A stretch of DNA of 64,000 nt from Desulfoscipio geothermicus (GCA_016841205.1 JAENZP010000004.1:1-64000), one strand, 5' to 3'. Shown: positions 37,331-46,197, counted from the first letter of the stretch. Translations and numbers: made by a program. Notes: generated by a model from the sequence alone, not told the origin.

Positions 37331-37489
37331 CTAAGGCGTCTTGCCTTTCAGCGGTTTGCCCGGCATAGATGGTTTTTGTCCCGGACTGCCAGGTTTGCTG
37401 ATTTTGCTCTTTGACGGTTTGCCATGTGGTGGTTTGGCATTCTTGTCAGGCTTACCCTGGGGCGGTGCGGAACCAATTCCGTATCCCAT
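37331..37489 (-). CDS. Small basic Pro/Lys/Gly-rich protein
   Basis: 52 residues, MGYGIGSAPPQGKPDKN followed by repeated PxGKP, SKP and GKPLKGK units. It is strongly basic, with no hydrophobic segment, and likely unstructured. AAAGGAGG lies 7-8 nt before the ATG at 37489, better than the upstream ATG that opens the frame. The composition resembles small spore-coat or DNA/polyanion-binding peptides, but no family is recognised. Neighbours are small spore-type proteins, which suggests a sporulation role by context only. Confidence 0.6.
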   Translation of the reverse strand: MGYGIGSAPPQGKPDKNAKPPHGKPSKSKISKPGSPGQKPSMPGKPLKGKTP

Positions 37490-37683
37490 TAATATTCCTC
37501 CTTTATTATTTACCACTAATATATAGTCATGGGAAAAAAATGTTACTTAATTTTAGAAGTTTTTTCATATGAATATTTTGAGAGGTAATGGTAATCTGTC
37601 GCCGGTAACAACGTAATGGATAACTGAATAGTATGTGGTTGCATTACAAAAAACAATTAAAGGCGTTTTCGCACTAAGTCCAA

Positions 37684-37722
37684 TGGTAGCTTTATCCTTT
37701 TTCTGGAATTAAAAAAGGAGAG
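37684..37722 (+). pseudogene. Truncated copy of the YjcZ-like small-protein gene
   Basis: TGGTAGCTTTATCCT occurs here at 37684-37698 and also at 36908-36922 in copy 1. Read in the matching frame it gives SNGSFILFLELKKER then a stop, so the GSFILFL core is followed by a divergent end. No start or ribosome site is seen upstream. Its end forms the AAAAAAGGAGAG site of the next gene, so decay fixed part of the copy as a leader. Confidence 0.6.
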
Positions 37723-37728
37723 ATAATT

Positions 37729-38778
37729 ATGAAAGTTGATATTACAAGGGTCAATAATCATTCCGCGATGTTGTCCTTTTTGTCGGTGCCCTCTTTGGTT
37801 TACGGGCAAGGGGATGTGCCGCCTTCTGCAAATAAGTACGCCACCAGTATGCGTTTTGTACCTCTGGTTAATTCATTATTGCATCATCTACAGTTTGCTA
37901 ATTTTGTGGCTTTTGCGGATGGACAGCCGGTTGGTCGGATAACCGCATCAATTGATCGATTAAACCCCCGGCCGGAAGAAGGGTTCTGGGGTTGTTTTGA
38001 ATGCATAGATAATGAAGATGCAGCTACGGCCCTTCTTGATGCTGCAGCCGGTTGGCTTCAAGAACAGGGGAAAACAGTGATGATCGGTCCAGCTACATTA
38101 AATACCAACCAACAGGTGGGCTTAATGATTAAGGGATTTGAATATGAACCGCAAATGGAGATACCTTATAATCCCCCTTACTATCAAAAGTTGGTGGAGA
38201 ATGCAGGTTATAAGAAAATACATGACCTTGAATGCTTTAAATGGACACTGCCTGATGAGCTTCCCAGAGAGCTGACCCGGTCGGATGATCAAACCGATGT
38301 AGTTGTTCGAAAAGTAAATTATTTAGATGCTCGCGAGGCTAAGGTTATCCGGGAAATTAACAATAAGGCCATGTCGGGAATTTGGGGTTTTATACCAATG
38401 TCACTGGCGGATACCCAGGGGTTTTTAATGAGTCTGGTAGGGCAGGTTCCACCGGATTTATTTATGATTATCGAGGTAGCCGGCCAGCCGGCGGGTATGT
38501 TTTTATCCATTCCGTATAAAAAGCCTGGCCGGGGAGATAACGGTGGGATAATAAGACTGGCTATTGGCGGTATAGTACCTGAATTCAGGCATAAGGGTAT
38601 CCATTGGAAAGTATTGAGGAGTTTCTATGCTTGGTGCAGAAAGCATGGTTATACTGAGGGGGAAGCTTCTCAGATAGCCGAAAGCAACGATACTGTTAAA
38701 AGGAAAATTATCATGCCTCTATTTGGCGGTCAACTTATTAAGCTCTTCCGGGTTTATCAGCGGGAACTGGGCAGATAG
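37729..38778 (+). CDS. GNAT-fold protein (YghO-like, double acetyltransferase fold)
   Basis: 349 residues. Two weak GNAT-like halves are suggested: about 30-170 (FVAFADGQPVGRITASID, then GPATLNTNQQVGLMIKGF) and about 190-345 (MIIEVAGQPAGMFLSIPY, then IGGIVPEFRHKGIHWKVLRSFY, resembling an acetyl-CoA loop). It looks like the YghO-type proteins of unknown substrate. The ATG follows AAAAAGGAGAG. It is not clearly linked to its neighbours. Confidence 0.65.
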   Translation: MKVDITRVNNHSAMLSFLSVPSLVYGQGDVPPSANKYATSMRFVPLVNSLLHHLQFANFVAFADGQPVGRITASIDRLNPRPEEGFWGCFECIDNEDAATALLDAAAGWLQEQGKTVMIGPATLNTNQQVGLMIKGFEYEPQMEIPYNPPYYQKLVENAGYKKIHDLECFKWTLPDELPRELTRSDDQTDVVVRKVNYLDAREAKVIREINNKAMSGIWGFIPMSLADTQGFLMSLVGQVPPDLFMIIEVAGQPAGMFLSIPYKKPGRGDNGGIIRLAIGGIVPEFRHKGIHWKVLRSFYAWCRKHGYTEGEASQIAESNDTVKRKIIMPLFGGQLIKLFRVYQRELGR

Positions 38779-38794
38779 TTTAATTAGCTTGGTA

Positions 38795-38947
38795 AAATGG
38801 TTGGGTACTGCTCTCTTATAATATTAATCCTGCGCAAGGGCATCTAAAAAGTGCAGAAGAGATTCTTTATAAAGCGGTAATTGCTGATGCAGGAATAAAT
38901 ATCCTGACAGGCGAAAAGAATAATCATTATGCCTTCTTACAGATGAT
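38795..38947 (+). other. Possible gene remnant in intergenic DNA
   Basis: An open stretch reading SYNINPAQGHLKSAEEILYK and onward to a stop has protein-like composition but no start codon or ribosome site. It may be the tail of a lost gene, or chance. The promoter-like TATAAT near 38817 is also present. Confidence 0.2.
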
Positions 38948-38985
38948 ATTTTTCATTGGTAGTTAGTTATGGAGGATAAAATTAA

Positions 38986-39708
38986 TTGAGTATATTTGCC
39001 ATTGCAGATTTGCACTTATCTTTTTCAGGTTTCTTGAACGTGGTAAACTGGGAAGAGAACCGGGAGTATAAGCCCATGGGAGATTTGGACCAAACTTGGC
39101 ATAATCATGCCCGCAGGATTTATGAAAATTGGCACTGGGTGGTTCAAGATTGTGATATAGTGCTGGTGCCTGGGGATATATCCTGGGCTATGCGGCTTGA
39201 TGATGCCCGCCCGGATTTAAATTACCTGGGATTGTTACCAGGACGCTTGGTTTGTGTCCAGGGCAACCACGATTACTGGTGGCAGAGCATTTCCCGGGTC
39301 AGGGAAGCGGTGCCCTCTAACGTGCAATTAATTCAAAACGATCATGTTAAACTGGATGGCGTTAATATTTGTGGCACTCGGGGTTGGCTTTGCCCCAATG
39401 GCGCTTATTTTAAAAAAGAAGACGAAAAAATTTATCGCCGGGAATTAATCCGGTTGGAGAATTCATTGCAAAGCGCTAAAACAGGGCCAAGATTGGTGAT
39501 GATGCATTATATGCCTACCAATGAAAAACACGATTACTCCGGTTTTATAGAACTGTTTCAAAAATATGAGGTGGAAACTGTAGTATACGGTCATATACAT
39601 TCAAATGCCTGCCGTTACAGGTTGCCCAACCAGGCCTGGGGTATAGATTTTTATTTAACCAGCGCTGATTATCTTAACTTTACGCCCCGGTTAATTATTG
39701 AGTGTTAG
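38986..39708 (+). CDS. Calcineurin-like metallophosphoesterase
   Basis: 240 residues with the ordered metal motifs of the superfamily: D-x-H in IADLHLSF, GD in LVPGDISWAMR, GNHD in VQGNHDYWW, a single H in MMHYMP, and GHIH in VYGHIHSNA. The family is like the YpgA/ykuE-type predicted phosphohydrolases; the substrate is unknown. TTG start behind GGAGGA. Its stop overlaps the stop of the convergent minus-strand gene by a few bases. Confidence 0.9.
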   Translation: MSIFAIADLHLSFSGFLNVVNWEENREYKPMGDLDQTWHNHARRIYENWHWVVQDCDIVLVPGDISWAMRLDDARPDLNYLGLLPGRLVCVQGNHDYWWQSISRVREAVPSNVQLIQNDHVKLDGVNICGTRGWLCPNGAYFKKEDEKIYRRELIRLENSLQSAKTGPRLVMMHYMPTNEKHDYSGFIELFQKYEVETVVYGHIHSNACRYRLPNQAWGIDFYLTSADYLNFTPRLIIEC

Positions 39709-40544
39709 GCATCATCTTTAAGATGAATAAAACAGTTCGGGTGGCCAAAAATAAATTCCTTGTCCCTGTGGGCGTGTAATGCCTTGGTTCCGGTAGGAAC
39801 TTCCTGCTCGCAAACTCTGCAGGGGAGAGTTTCCCTGGCCGGTAAAATTACACCATGCAGCACTTCACCCCGCCAGTAAATGTGCGCTTGCTGTAGCTTA
39901 TTTTTTTGCGGTTTGACCGGTGAACAAGCGGGGTGGTAATAATGACACTTTTTTTTGCCAAAATCCCTAAAGCGATACTGAACTATGGGGCTGTAAGGCA
40001 ATATTTTTTTGCGGCAACGGGAACAGGTGCGGGTGCCGCCGGCATTGCCCTTTAGTATATAGCGAAGGCTGGCCGGTTTACACCGTACTTTTATATCTTT
40101 TACATATTGGGTACGGGCGGGGTCTTCTTTGATCCAGGCATCAACTTGCCGGTAATAATCCCGGTAATTGCGTTCTTCAAGCCGAATTTCTGCTGGAAAG
40201 CCAGCTGATATAATTTGTTGTTGAAAAGTATGCTCGGCTACTTCATGGGCCAGGCCGTCCATTTTGGCGGTTTCCCAGTGGTAGCCGTTTTCGGTGAGCC
40301 ATTTATGCAACCCGAAAAAAATATTACCGGAACAGACGTACAGGTAGTCATCTTGTTTGACACCCGCTTGTTGCATCATTTCCAGTACCTTCTGGCGGGC
40401 CATTTCTTCCAGGCTCAGTTTATTGTCCCAGGTTAACGGTAAAAAACTTTGATATATGAGCCGGGGGTTTTCGCAGACCAGCACTAGCACTTCAGAGAAT
40501 GATCTGCAGCCGCCCCCTGCGTCTTCAATATACCATTGCAACAT
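39705..40544 (-). CDS. Hypothetical protein with two C-terminal Cys/His zinc sites
   Basis: 279 residues. The N-terminal 150 show no known domain. The C-terminal part has two zinc-finger-like clusters: CSRCRKK with CHYYHPAC, and CRVCEQ with a HAH and HPNC. The pattern is reminiscent of PARP-type or LIM-like fingers that bind nucleic acid or protein, but this is only a resemblance. ATG behind GGGAGG at about 12 nt. It meets the phosphoesterase gene tail to tail. Confidence 0.65.
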   Translation of the reverse strand: MLQWYIEDAGGGCRSFSEVLVLVCENPRLIYQSFLPLTWDNKLSLEEMARQKVLEMMQQAGVKQDDYLYVCSGNIFFGLHKWLTENGYHWETAKMDGLAHEVAEHTFQQQIISAGFPAEIRLEERNYRDYYRQVDAWIKEDPARTQYVKDIKVRCKPASLRYILKGNAGGTRTCSRCRKKILPYSPIVQYRFRDFGKKKCHYYHPACSPVKPQKNKLQQAHIYWRGEVLHGVILPARETLPCRVCEQEVPTGTKALHAHRDKEFIFGHPNCFIHLKDDA

Positions 40545-40632
40545 ATTCAGTTAGAACCTCCCTATACACCGGTGCGGCAGCGAGTTAGGTAATGGTGCTT
40601 GCCCTATTTAGGTTCTGGTTAGCTTACCGACA

Positions 40633-40648
40633 TTATAATATATTATAA
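40633..40648. promoter_or_regulatory. Perfect AT palindrome with back-to-back -10 boxes
   Basis: TTATAATATATTATAA is a perfect 16-nt palindrome carrying TATAAT on each strand. It lies about 90 nt upstream of the minus-strand zinc-protein gene. It could be an operator, a pair of divergent promoters, or simply AT-rich chance. Confidence 0.35.
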
Positions 40649-41025
40649 CATAGGGTATTAGACCGTATGTGTTTTTTCAAGGGGGAGTATATATTAATAT
40701 CCAGGTTTGATGGTGATATTTGCGGGGAAGAAGTTATCGTTTATGAAGGGATCCTTACCTGAGCCAGGGACGATGAAACATTGTCCAATTTTACACTGAC
40801 CCATAAAAATTCTTCCGAACATATTTGCCAGTAAATAATAACCGTTTTAAATATTTGTATACTTTAACTATAATTAACGGTTATATGGAATTTATAGACT
40901 ATTTGGTTGACCGATGGAAAAATGGTTTTTACCTTAAAGATACTGAATCGTTAAAAAAAGTGTTGGGACAATTAAATTTGCATATGCATGAAAAGGTTAT
41001 ACTATTAGCCGAAAAACGATTAATA

Positions 41026-41074
41026 AGAAAAAGGGGGATGTCTTTTATTTACTAAGATACTCCCCCTTTTATTG
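41026..41074. terminator. Bidirectional terminator after the aminotransferase gene
   Basis: AAAAGGGGGA with TGTCTT pairs with AAGATA then CTCCCCCTTTT; A-run and T-run flank both sides. It lies 35 nt past the minus-strand aminotransferase stop. Confidence 0.8.
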
Positions 41075-41108
41075 TTAAGGAAATTATGTTTTGTCACCTT
41101 AAACCGGC

Positions 41109-42290
41109 TTATTTAAATTCCCCGGCCAGCTCGGTGAAAGCGGGTATTGAGTTGCGGATTATCTGCATGTCCATGCAGTAAGAAATTCTAAAATAGCCTG
41201 GCAGTCCGAATCCGCTGCCGGGTACCAGCAGTAGATTATATTTTTGTGCCCGACGTACAAACTCTACATCATCATCAATAAAGCAGCGGGGGAAGAAATA
41301 AAACGCGCCCATTGGCTTGGTTACTTCAAATCCCAGTTCGGTGAGGTGCTTATAAAGGAAATCTCTTTTTTCCCGGTAGATATCTACATTTATTTTTACC
41401 CGTTGCAGAGTTGTTATCAAACGTTGCATTAATGCGGGTGCGTTGACAAAACCCAGAGTGCGATTGCAAAATAATAACCCGTTGAAAATAATCTCGCTAT
41501 CAGTAATGTCCGGGTTTATAGCAACGTAGCCGATGCGTTCACCGGGCAGTGCCAAATCCTTACTATGCGAGGTAACTATAAATGAGTTTTTAATATACTT
41601 AAACACATTGGGCACAGTAACGCCGTCATAAACAATTTTGGCGTAGGGTTCGTCTGAGATTACATATACGGATGTGCCCAGTTCCTTTTCTTTTTCTTCC
41701 AGCAACCGGCCCAGGCTGGCCAATGCTTCTGCCGGGTAAACTACCCCGGAGGGGTTATTGGGTGAATTGATAATTATGGCCCGGGTTTGGGGTCCGATGG
41801 CGTTAACCACTGCCGTCGGGTCCAGTTGGAAACCTGCCGAAGTGGGCACTTCTCGTATTTTACCACCATGGTTTTCTACATAAAAGCCGTATTCTACGAA
41901 ATATGGGGTTGTGACGATTACTTCCTCACCGGGGTTGAGCAGTGTTTTTAAAACCACGTTTAGCCCGCCACCTGCCCCGCAGGTCATGACAATATGGCCC
42001 GGCGTTACGGGCCGGCTGCTTTCCTCAGACAGCACATTGGCAATGGCTTGCCTGGTTTCGTCGTAACCGGCGTTGCTCATGTACCTGTGCATGCCAGGTA
42101 TGGGGTTAGCGGCGATCTTCTGTAACTCCCGGTTGAATTCCTCGGGCGGCTCTACGTCGGGATTGCCCAGAGTTAAGTCATATACCTTGTCTGCCCCATA
42201 GATTTTGCGTAATTTCTCTCCTTCTTCAAACATTTTGCGTATCCAGGATGAACTAGCTAGGGAACTTTCTATTTTTTGCGCAATGGGCAT
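41109..42290 (-). CDS. Pyridoxal-phosphate aminotransferase (class I/II, AspC-like)
   Basis: 393 residues of fold type I. LTLGNPDVEPPEEF is the N-terminal substrate loop, NSPNNPSGVVYP and ISDEPYAKIVYDG carry the PLP-contacting Asn, Asp and Tyr, and SHSKDLALPGERIGY contains the Schiff-base lysine. FRISYCMD near the C terminus holds the arginine that binds the substrate carboxylate. It is annotated as aspartate-type in relatives, though the amino acid cannot be fixed. ATG behind AAAGGAGAG on the minus strand. Monocistronic, with a terminator downstream. Confidence 0.9.
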   Translation of the reverse strand: MPIAQKIESSLASSSWIRKMFEEGEKLRKIYGADKVYDLTLGNPDVEPPEEFNRELQKIAANPIPGMHRYMSNAGYDETRQAIANVLSEESSRPVTPGHIVMTCGAGGGLNVVLKTLLNPGEEVIVTTPYFVEYGFYVENHGGKIREVPTSAGFQLDPTAVVNAIGPQTRAIIINSPNNPSGVVYPAEALASLGRLLEEKEKELGTSVYVISDEPYAKIVYDGVTVPNVFKYIKNSFIVTSHSKDLALPGERIGYVAINPDITDSEIIFNGLLFCNRTLGFVNAPALMQRLITTLQRVKINVDIYREKRDFLYKHLTELGFEVTKPMGAFYFFPRCFIDDDVEFVRRAQKYNLLLVPGSGFGLPGYFRISYCMDMQIIRNSIPAFTELAGEFK

Positions 42291-42668
42291 AAATCCACTC
42301 TCCTTTCATGATGTCGTGGGCATCAGGTGCTTCTTATTGTTGACCCGTCTTATTAACAGGCTGTAAATTATTTCTGGCTTAAAATAAAAAATACCTGCCT
42401 GGAAATAAAATAAAATATTAGGCTAACGCATAGTGATCTAACGCTGTTTAGTTTTAGCGTTCCCCGGCACTGCTATACGGGAGAGGGTCCACCGATCATG
42501 CTTTGACCACGGGCGAGGCACTATATAATGTCTGTTAACCCCTATACCTTGTTTGATGACCGGATTAAAGTACATTGTGATTAATGTCACACGAAAGCGC
42601 GAGCTAGATTACTTTAATTAGCGGTTTGTAGGGTTATGTTAATGATAGTAAAAAACGAGGTGATAAAT
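42291..42668. other. Intergenic region with promoter-like and CRP/FNR-like elements
   Basis: No gene is visible. A possible promoter on the plus strand is TTGACC (42503-42508) with TATAAT (42524-42529), spacer 15 nt, or TTTGAC with 16. The CRP/FNR-type palindrome at 42576-42591 lies about 40 nt past the predicted start. The left part is AT-rich upstream DNA of the aminotransferase gene. Confidence 0.5.
42576..42591. promoter_or_regulatory. CRP/FNR-family operator
   Basis: TGTGA-TTAATG-TCACA is a perfect match to the TGTGA-N6-TCACA palindrome bound by CRP-family regulators. It lies 78 nt before the start of the broken ferredoxin gene. Family members in anaerobes respond to CO, NO, redox or nucleotides; which one acts here is unknown. 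Confidence 0.65.
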
Positions 42669-42999
42669 ATGGCTGATAGGCAAATTGTTAAAATAGACGG
42701 GGAGAGGTACAACGGTTGTGGGCAGTGCGTAAGCCCATGCGTGGAAGGTGCCGTCACTATCACAACGGTAAGACCAGGGTTAAACGTGACGGGGCCGGTT
42801 TTTTACATCGGAATCTGTCCCAGAGCGCATTGCCGATTTTGATGAGCACGCGGTGGAAATGCATGTAAAACAAAACCCGGGGTCATATATTCCCCAGGCC
42901 TGCTTTAATTACGGTAAACTGAAGCACGAGGTTACTGTTCTGCCATGCCGTAAAGGGGGTCAAGCCTTTGGGTATGCACCAAATGCCTGCCGGTGCTAA
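42669..42999 (+). pseudogene. Frameshifted 4Fe-4S ferredoxin-type gene
   Basis: The ATG at 42669 lies behind GAGGTGAT and starts MADRQIVKIDGERYNGCGQCVSPC, like small anaerobe ferredoxins that open MADRQIVKID. The reading frame then breaks: after the first cluster region it loses the second CxxC segment and stops near 42842. A second frame picks up at about 42805 with ERIADFDEHAVEMHVKQN and runs to TAA at 42997, ending LPCRKGG and NACRC. An intact relative would continue from a second cluster into a conserved FDEEAV segment. At least one frameshift and a deletion are implied. Confidence 0.75.
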
Positions 43000-43011
43000 T
43001 TCAAGGTTAAG

Positions 43012-43239
43012 TTATTTAGTATCATCGGGCTCGTTATTTGAGTTCATGAACATGATGCGTGCATGCTCAAAACTTGTGTTCATGGCAGTAATCCCTTCTC
43101 GGAGGCTACCTAAAGAACGCGATGTTTGGTCGATTAGCCCCCTGATGAATCCCAATTTGACTTCTGCCTGGTTATCAGTACTTAGGACTAGCAAAATAAG
43201 TATTAAAAACAGCGAAAAAGGATTTGCATTATTAGACAA
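43012..43239 (-). CDS. Small protein with YjcZ-like hydrophobic head
   Basis: 75 residues from a TTG behind AAAGGAGG at 8 nt. The head NPFSLFLILILLVLS is similar to the GSFILFLILILL core of the small proteins at 36888 and 37036, then a hydrophilic helical tail of about 50 residues follows (QAEVKLGFIRGLIDQTSRSL). It may be a fused or extended member of the same group. Its function is unknown; a spore role is inferred from the shared core only. Confidence 0.6.
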   Translation of the reverse strand: MSNNANPFSLFLILILLVLSTDNQAEVKLGFIRGLIDQTSRSLGSLREGITAMNTSFEHARIMFMNSNNEPDDTK

Positions 43240-43356
43240 CCATATGGCCTCCTTTCACCCAGTATATATTTTTATAATATGCCGCGAAGATTTTATGGTG
43301 AAAGGCAAAAATTATCTCCTGCGGGTATGTAACCAGCGGGAATTTTTTGTATCTCG

Positions 43357-43575
43357 CTAAACTTTGCACAGTGGCACCGAAATTACTTGGTCTGCTCCAC
43401 AAACCGGGCAGGTAAAAAGGTGATGGCAGTAGTCATTTTCAAAGCATGTATTGTAATAAGGACTATACGGACCTGCGTAATCCGTTACCGGACCTGAATC
43501 GAGCATAATTTGTCCGCAGGAACATTTGGGGAACAGTCTTTCCATAGAATTGCATAATGCACAAGCAGTATCCAT
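43357..43575 (-). CDS. Small Cys-rich zinc-ribbon-like protein
   Basis: 72 residues with CALC, CSCG and a C-terminal TCPVCGADQ, plus HH. Two Cys pairs could coordinate zinc. ATG at 43575 with GGGAGC about 11 nt upstream; an upstream ATG at 43632 opens the frame but has no site. No known family. It lies between two small genes on the minus strand. Confidence 0.5.
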   Translation of the reverse strand: MDTACALCNSMERLFPKCSCGQIMLDSGPVTDYAGPYSPYYNTCFENDYCHHLFTCPVCGADQVISVPLCKV

Positions 43576-43884
43576 AAGCCAAAACAGCTCCCTAATTTTT
43601 TTATTATCTTGCCCGGTAGCCGGCCAATGCATGAAAAAACTGAGTAATAATCACGCGGGTTTTGTCGTTGGGAGATATAAATATTTGCTGCCCTTATCGG
43701 CTTGGTTATGAGTACAAGGGGAGGTTTATTAACAACTGCCATATTGGCGGACGCTATGAGGATATGAATCTACATTCTCCAATGTTGACAAGTTAATAAA
43801 TTATACCAGATGTATAGACGCTGCAAAATTGCAGAGAATATGTACCATAAAAAATATAACCATAAAAATCATCGGGAGGTTGCT

Positions 43885-46119
43885 ATGCACCATAGGGTTA
43901 AAATTCATTACGACAACAAAAACGGTTTCTTAGAGCCGATTATGTGGGTGTGGGTAAGTGACGGGGCTACTCTGGAAAGGGAAGTAGCTCCCAGCGGCAG
44001 TGATGATTTTGGGGTTTATTATAACCTGTCTTATAACCGCAGCAGTTTTAACTTTATATTTAAGGATGGCCAAGGGGAAGACGTTCCATGGGAAGAGGAT
44101 AAATTTAATAGATCATTTCATGCGCATCTGGGTGAAGAAATCTGGTCCATGGCGGACAGGCATAATATTTATAATGTTCGTCCGGCATCTCCCGTGGGTA
44201 ATATAAAGGATTATTACCGTCAAATCAGCCATCTTGTTCCAAAAGAAAATTTTTATTTTCCCGACACCGACGTTTCCGGTCTTGGTATGATCTCAATGCT
44301 GGGAGCTAATACTCTGGCTGACGGGACTGTAGTTTTCGGCTTTTTTCATCCTCGCGCGGCAAGGGTCTACCTGGTTGGGAATTTTAACGACTGGCAGTGT
44401 CCCGCTCATCCTTTACCGCAGCCGGATAAATTTATTCCTATGGATCTCTATCAGGGTTTCTACTATCAACCCAATATTTGGCTGGCAAAAATTAGTCCTG
44501 AAACAAATTCTCCCATTGAGTATAAGTTCTATATACAGGGCGGCACCCTTGCAAGTGAACGATATGTAACAGATCCTTATACTCGGCTGTTTAGCGATGA
44601 TTATAAATATCGCAATGCTGTGGTGGTAGATCCGACAAAGTTTAAGTGGACCGATCAGGACTGGAGAACTCCGGATATTAAGGACTTGATTCTTTATGAA
44701 TTAAATGTATACGGTTTTACTGATAACGATCCCGAAATACGCGAAGATATGCAGGGAACATTTAAGGGGGTTGCCCGCCGTATCAAGGACGGCTATTTTG
44801 ATAAGCTGGGTATAACCGCGTTGGCACTGATGCCTACGGCTGAAGTGCCGATGAAGAAAGGACTTGGTTATGAGCCATGCACCTTCATGGCCGTGGAAAA
44901 GGACTTTGGTACCCCTGATGATTTTAGGGAAATGATTAATGAAGCACACCGGCACGGTCTTGCCGTACTTATGGACCAGGTTTTTAATCATACCTCGAAC
45001 GATTTTAACCCTTTATGGAACCTTATTGACGATGGTTCAGGTGATGGCGGTTTTTATTTCGCGGGTAAAACAATGTGGGGGAATAAAGTAGGTACGGGAA
45101 AAGACGAAGTGGATAATATGCTCATTGATTCTTGTAAACTGTTTATTAAGGAATATCATATTGACGGTTTTCGATTTGACGCTACCCACAGCTATTTTTT
45201 AAACCATAAATTGTTGCACCGGTTGGCCCACGAAATTAAGGGTAAGGGATTTAAATCCGATACCATTTTGATTGCCGAAAATTTACCTAATGAAAAAGAC
45301 CTAAACATAGAAGGATATAACGGCTATGCCCAGTGGTCCAACCTTTTCCACGATAAAGTAAAGGCTTTGCTGCGCGAAGGAGTATTCGAGGGGGTAGGCA
45401 ATGGAACGGATAACCTGGGAAGCATGATTTATTTCAGCAAAGATAGATTTGCGGCCCATACCAACAATGTTATCAATTATTGCGAAAGCCATGACGAAAA
45501 CAGCGTTCAGTTTGAGGTGGCCACCGGCGGGGAACACTTACAGGATCCAAAAGTTAAGGAAAGAAAAGCTCGCCTTGGGTTAATGACTACCATGGTAGCC
45601 CTGGGGCAGCCAATGATCTACATGGGGCAGGAGTATGGCGTCGAGAGGGAAAGAAATAGGATTAAAGTAAGGTGGAGTACGTATTCCGAGGATACCAGTA
45701 AATTTTATCAGTGGGCGAGTGCACTGATTAACCTTAGAAAAAGGTACGAGGCGCTAAAGCTCAGCGGTTATAATCCCATCGATGATGGTAAATTTAACTG
45801 GCTGGTGGGGCCCTGGATGAGCGATAACAAGGGCGGCAAAAAAAGAGTTATTGGGTGGAAAACAAATAGCGGTAGTTCTCCATCTGAACAATTGCTGGTC
45901 ATGCTTAACTTTGAAGGGCATGATGTTCCCGTAGATATTCATTTCGACCCGGGGCGGTGGATTAAATTAGGCGACATTGAACATATTAACGACCTCCCGC
46001 CTGTTGGTAACAAGGACCCATATGACGCAGACAGCATTAATATTAGCGATAACGTGCCGACGCAGCACTTTGTGCTACCTCCTTACAGCGGATTTATTTA
46101 TAAATACCAACAGGCCTGA
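43885..46119 (+). CDS. GH13 alpha-amylase family enzyme with starch-binding-like N terminus
   Basis: 744 residues from ATG 43885, which has GGGAGG 5 nt upstream. The first 90 residues look like a CBM25/26-type starch-binding module (VKIHYDNKNGFLEPIMWVWV). A CBM48/E-set-like domain follows (FFHPRAARVYLVGNFNDWQ). The TIM barrel has nucleophile D432 (GFRFDATHSY), acid E465 (LIAENLP) and D537 (ESHDENS). No signal peptide is seen, so it is probably cytoplasmic. Layout resembles pullulanase- or branching-type GH13 enzymes; exact specificity is open. It starts the alpha-glucan island and is followed 78 nt later by a GH57 gene. Confidence 0.9.
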   Translation: MHHRVKIHYDNKNGFLEPIMWVWVSDGATLEREVAPSGSDDFGVYYNLSYNRSSFNFIFKDGQGEDVPWEEDKFNRSFHAHLGEEIWSMADRHNIYNVRPASPVGNIKDYYRQISHLVPKENFYFPDTDVSGLGMISMLGANTLADGTVVFGFFHPRAARVYLVGNFNDWQCPAHPLPQPDKFIPMDLYQGFYYQPNIWLAKISPETNSPIEYKFYIQGGTLASERYVTDPYTRLFSDDYKYRNAVVVDPTKFKWTDQDWRTPDIKDLILYELNVYGFTDNDPEIREDMQGTFKGVARRIKDGYFDKLGITALALMPTAEVPMKKGLGYEPCTFMAVEKDFGTPDDFREMINEAHRHGLAVLMDQVFNHTSNDFNPLWNLIDDGSGDGGFYFAGKTMWGNKVGTGKDEVDNMLIDSCKLFIKEYHIDGFRFDATHSYFLNHKLLHRLAHEIKGKGFKSDTILIAENLPNEKDLNIEGYNGYAQWSNLFHDKVKALLREGVFEGVGNGTDNLGSMIYFSKDRFAAHTNNVINYCESHDENSVQFEVATGGEHLQDPKVKERKARLGLMTTMVALGQPMIYMGQEYGVERERNRIKVRWSTYSEDTSKFYQWASALINLRKRYEALKLSGYNPIDDGKFNWLVGPWMSDNKGGKKRVIGWKTNSGSSPSEQLLVMLNFEGHDVPVDIHFDPGRWIKLGDIEHINDLPPVGNKDPYDADSINISDNVPTQHFVLPPYSGFIYKYQQA

Positions 46120-46197
46120 ACTAGCCCGCCCTTTGCTTTACTCAGGAAGTGACACCCCGGCGGAGGAGTTATTAATTTGTCAGCGGAGGTGACCAAA

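Noticed and set aside
40633-40648. AT palindrome as a divergent promoter
   Set aside because: Both strands show TATAAT but no acceptable -35 was found on either side, so it is kept only as a low-confidence regulatory candidate.
40885-41055. A 57-codon plus-strand ORF beginning MEFIDYLVDRW
   Set aside because: No ribosome site for ATG 40885 or the TTG at 40825, and its end runs into the bidirectional terminator stem. Coding is possible but unsupported.
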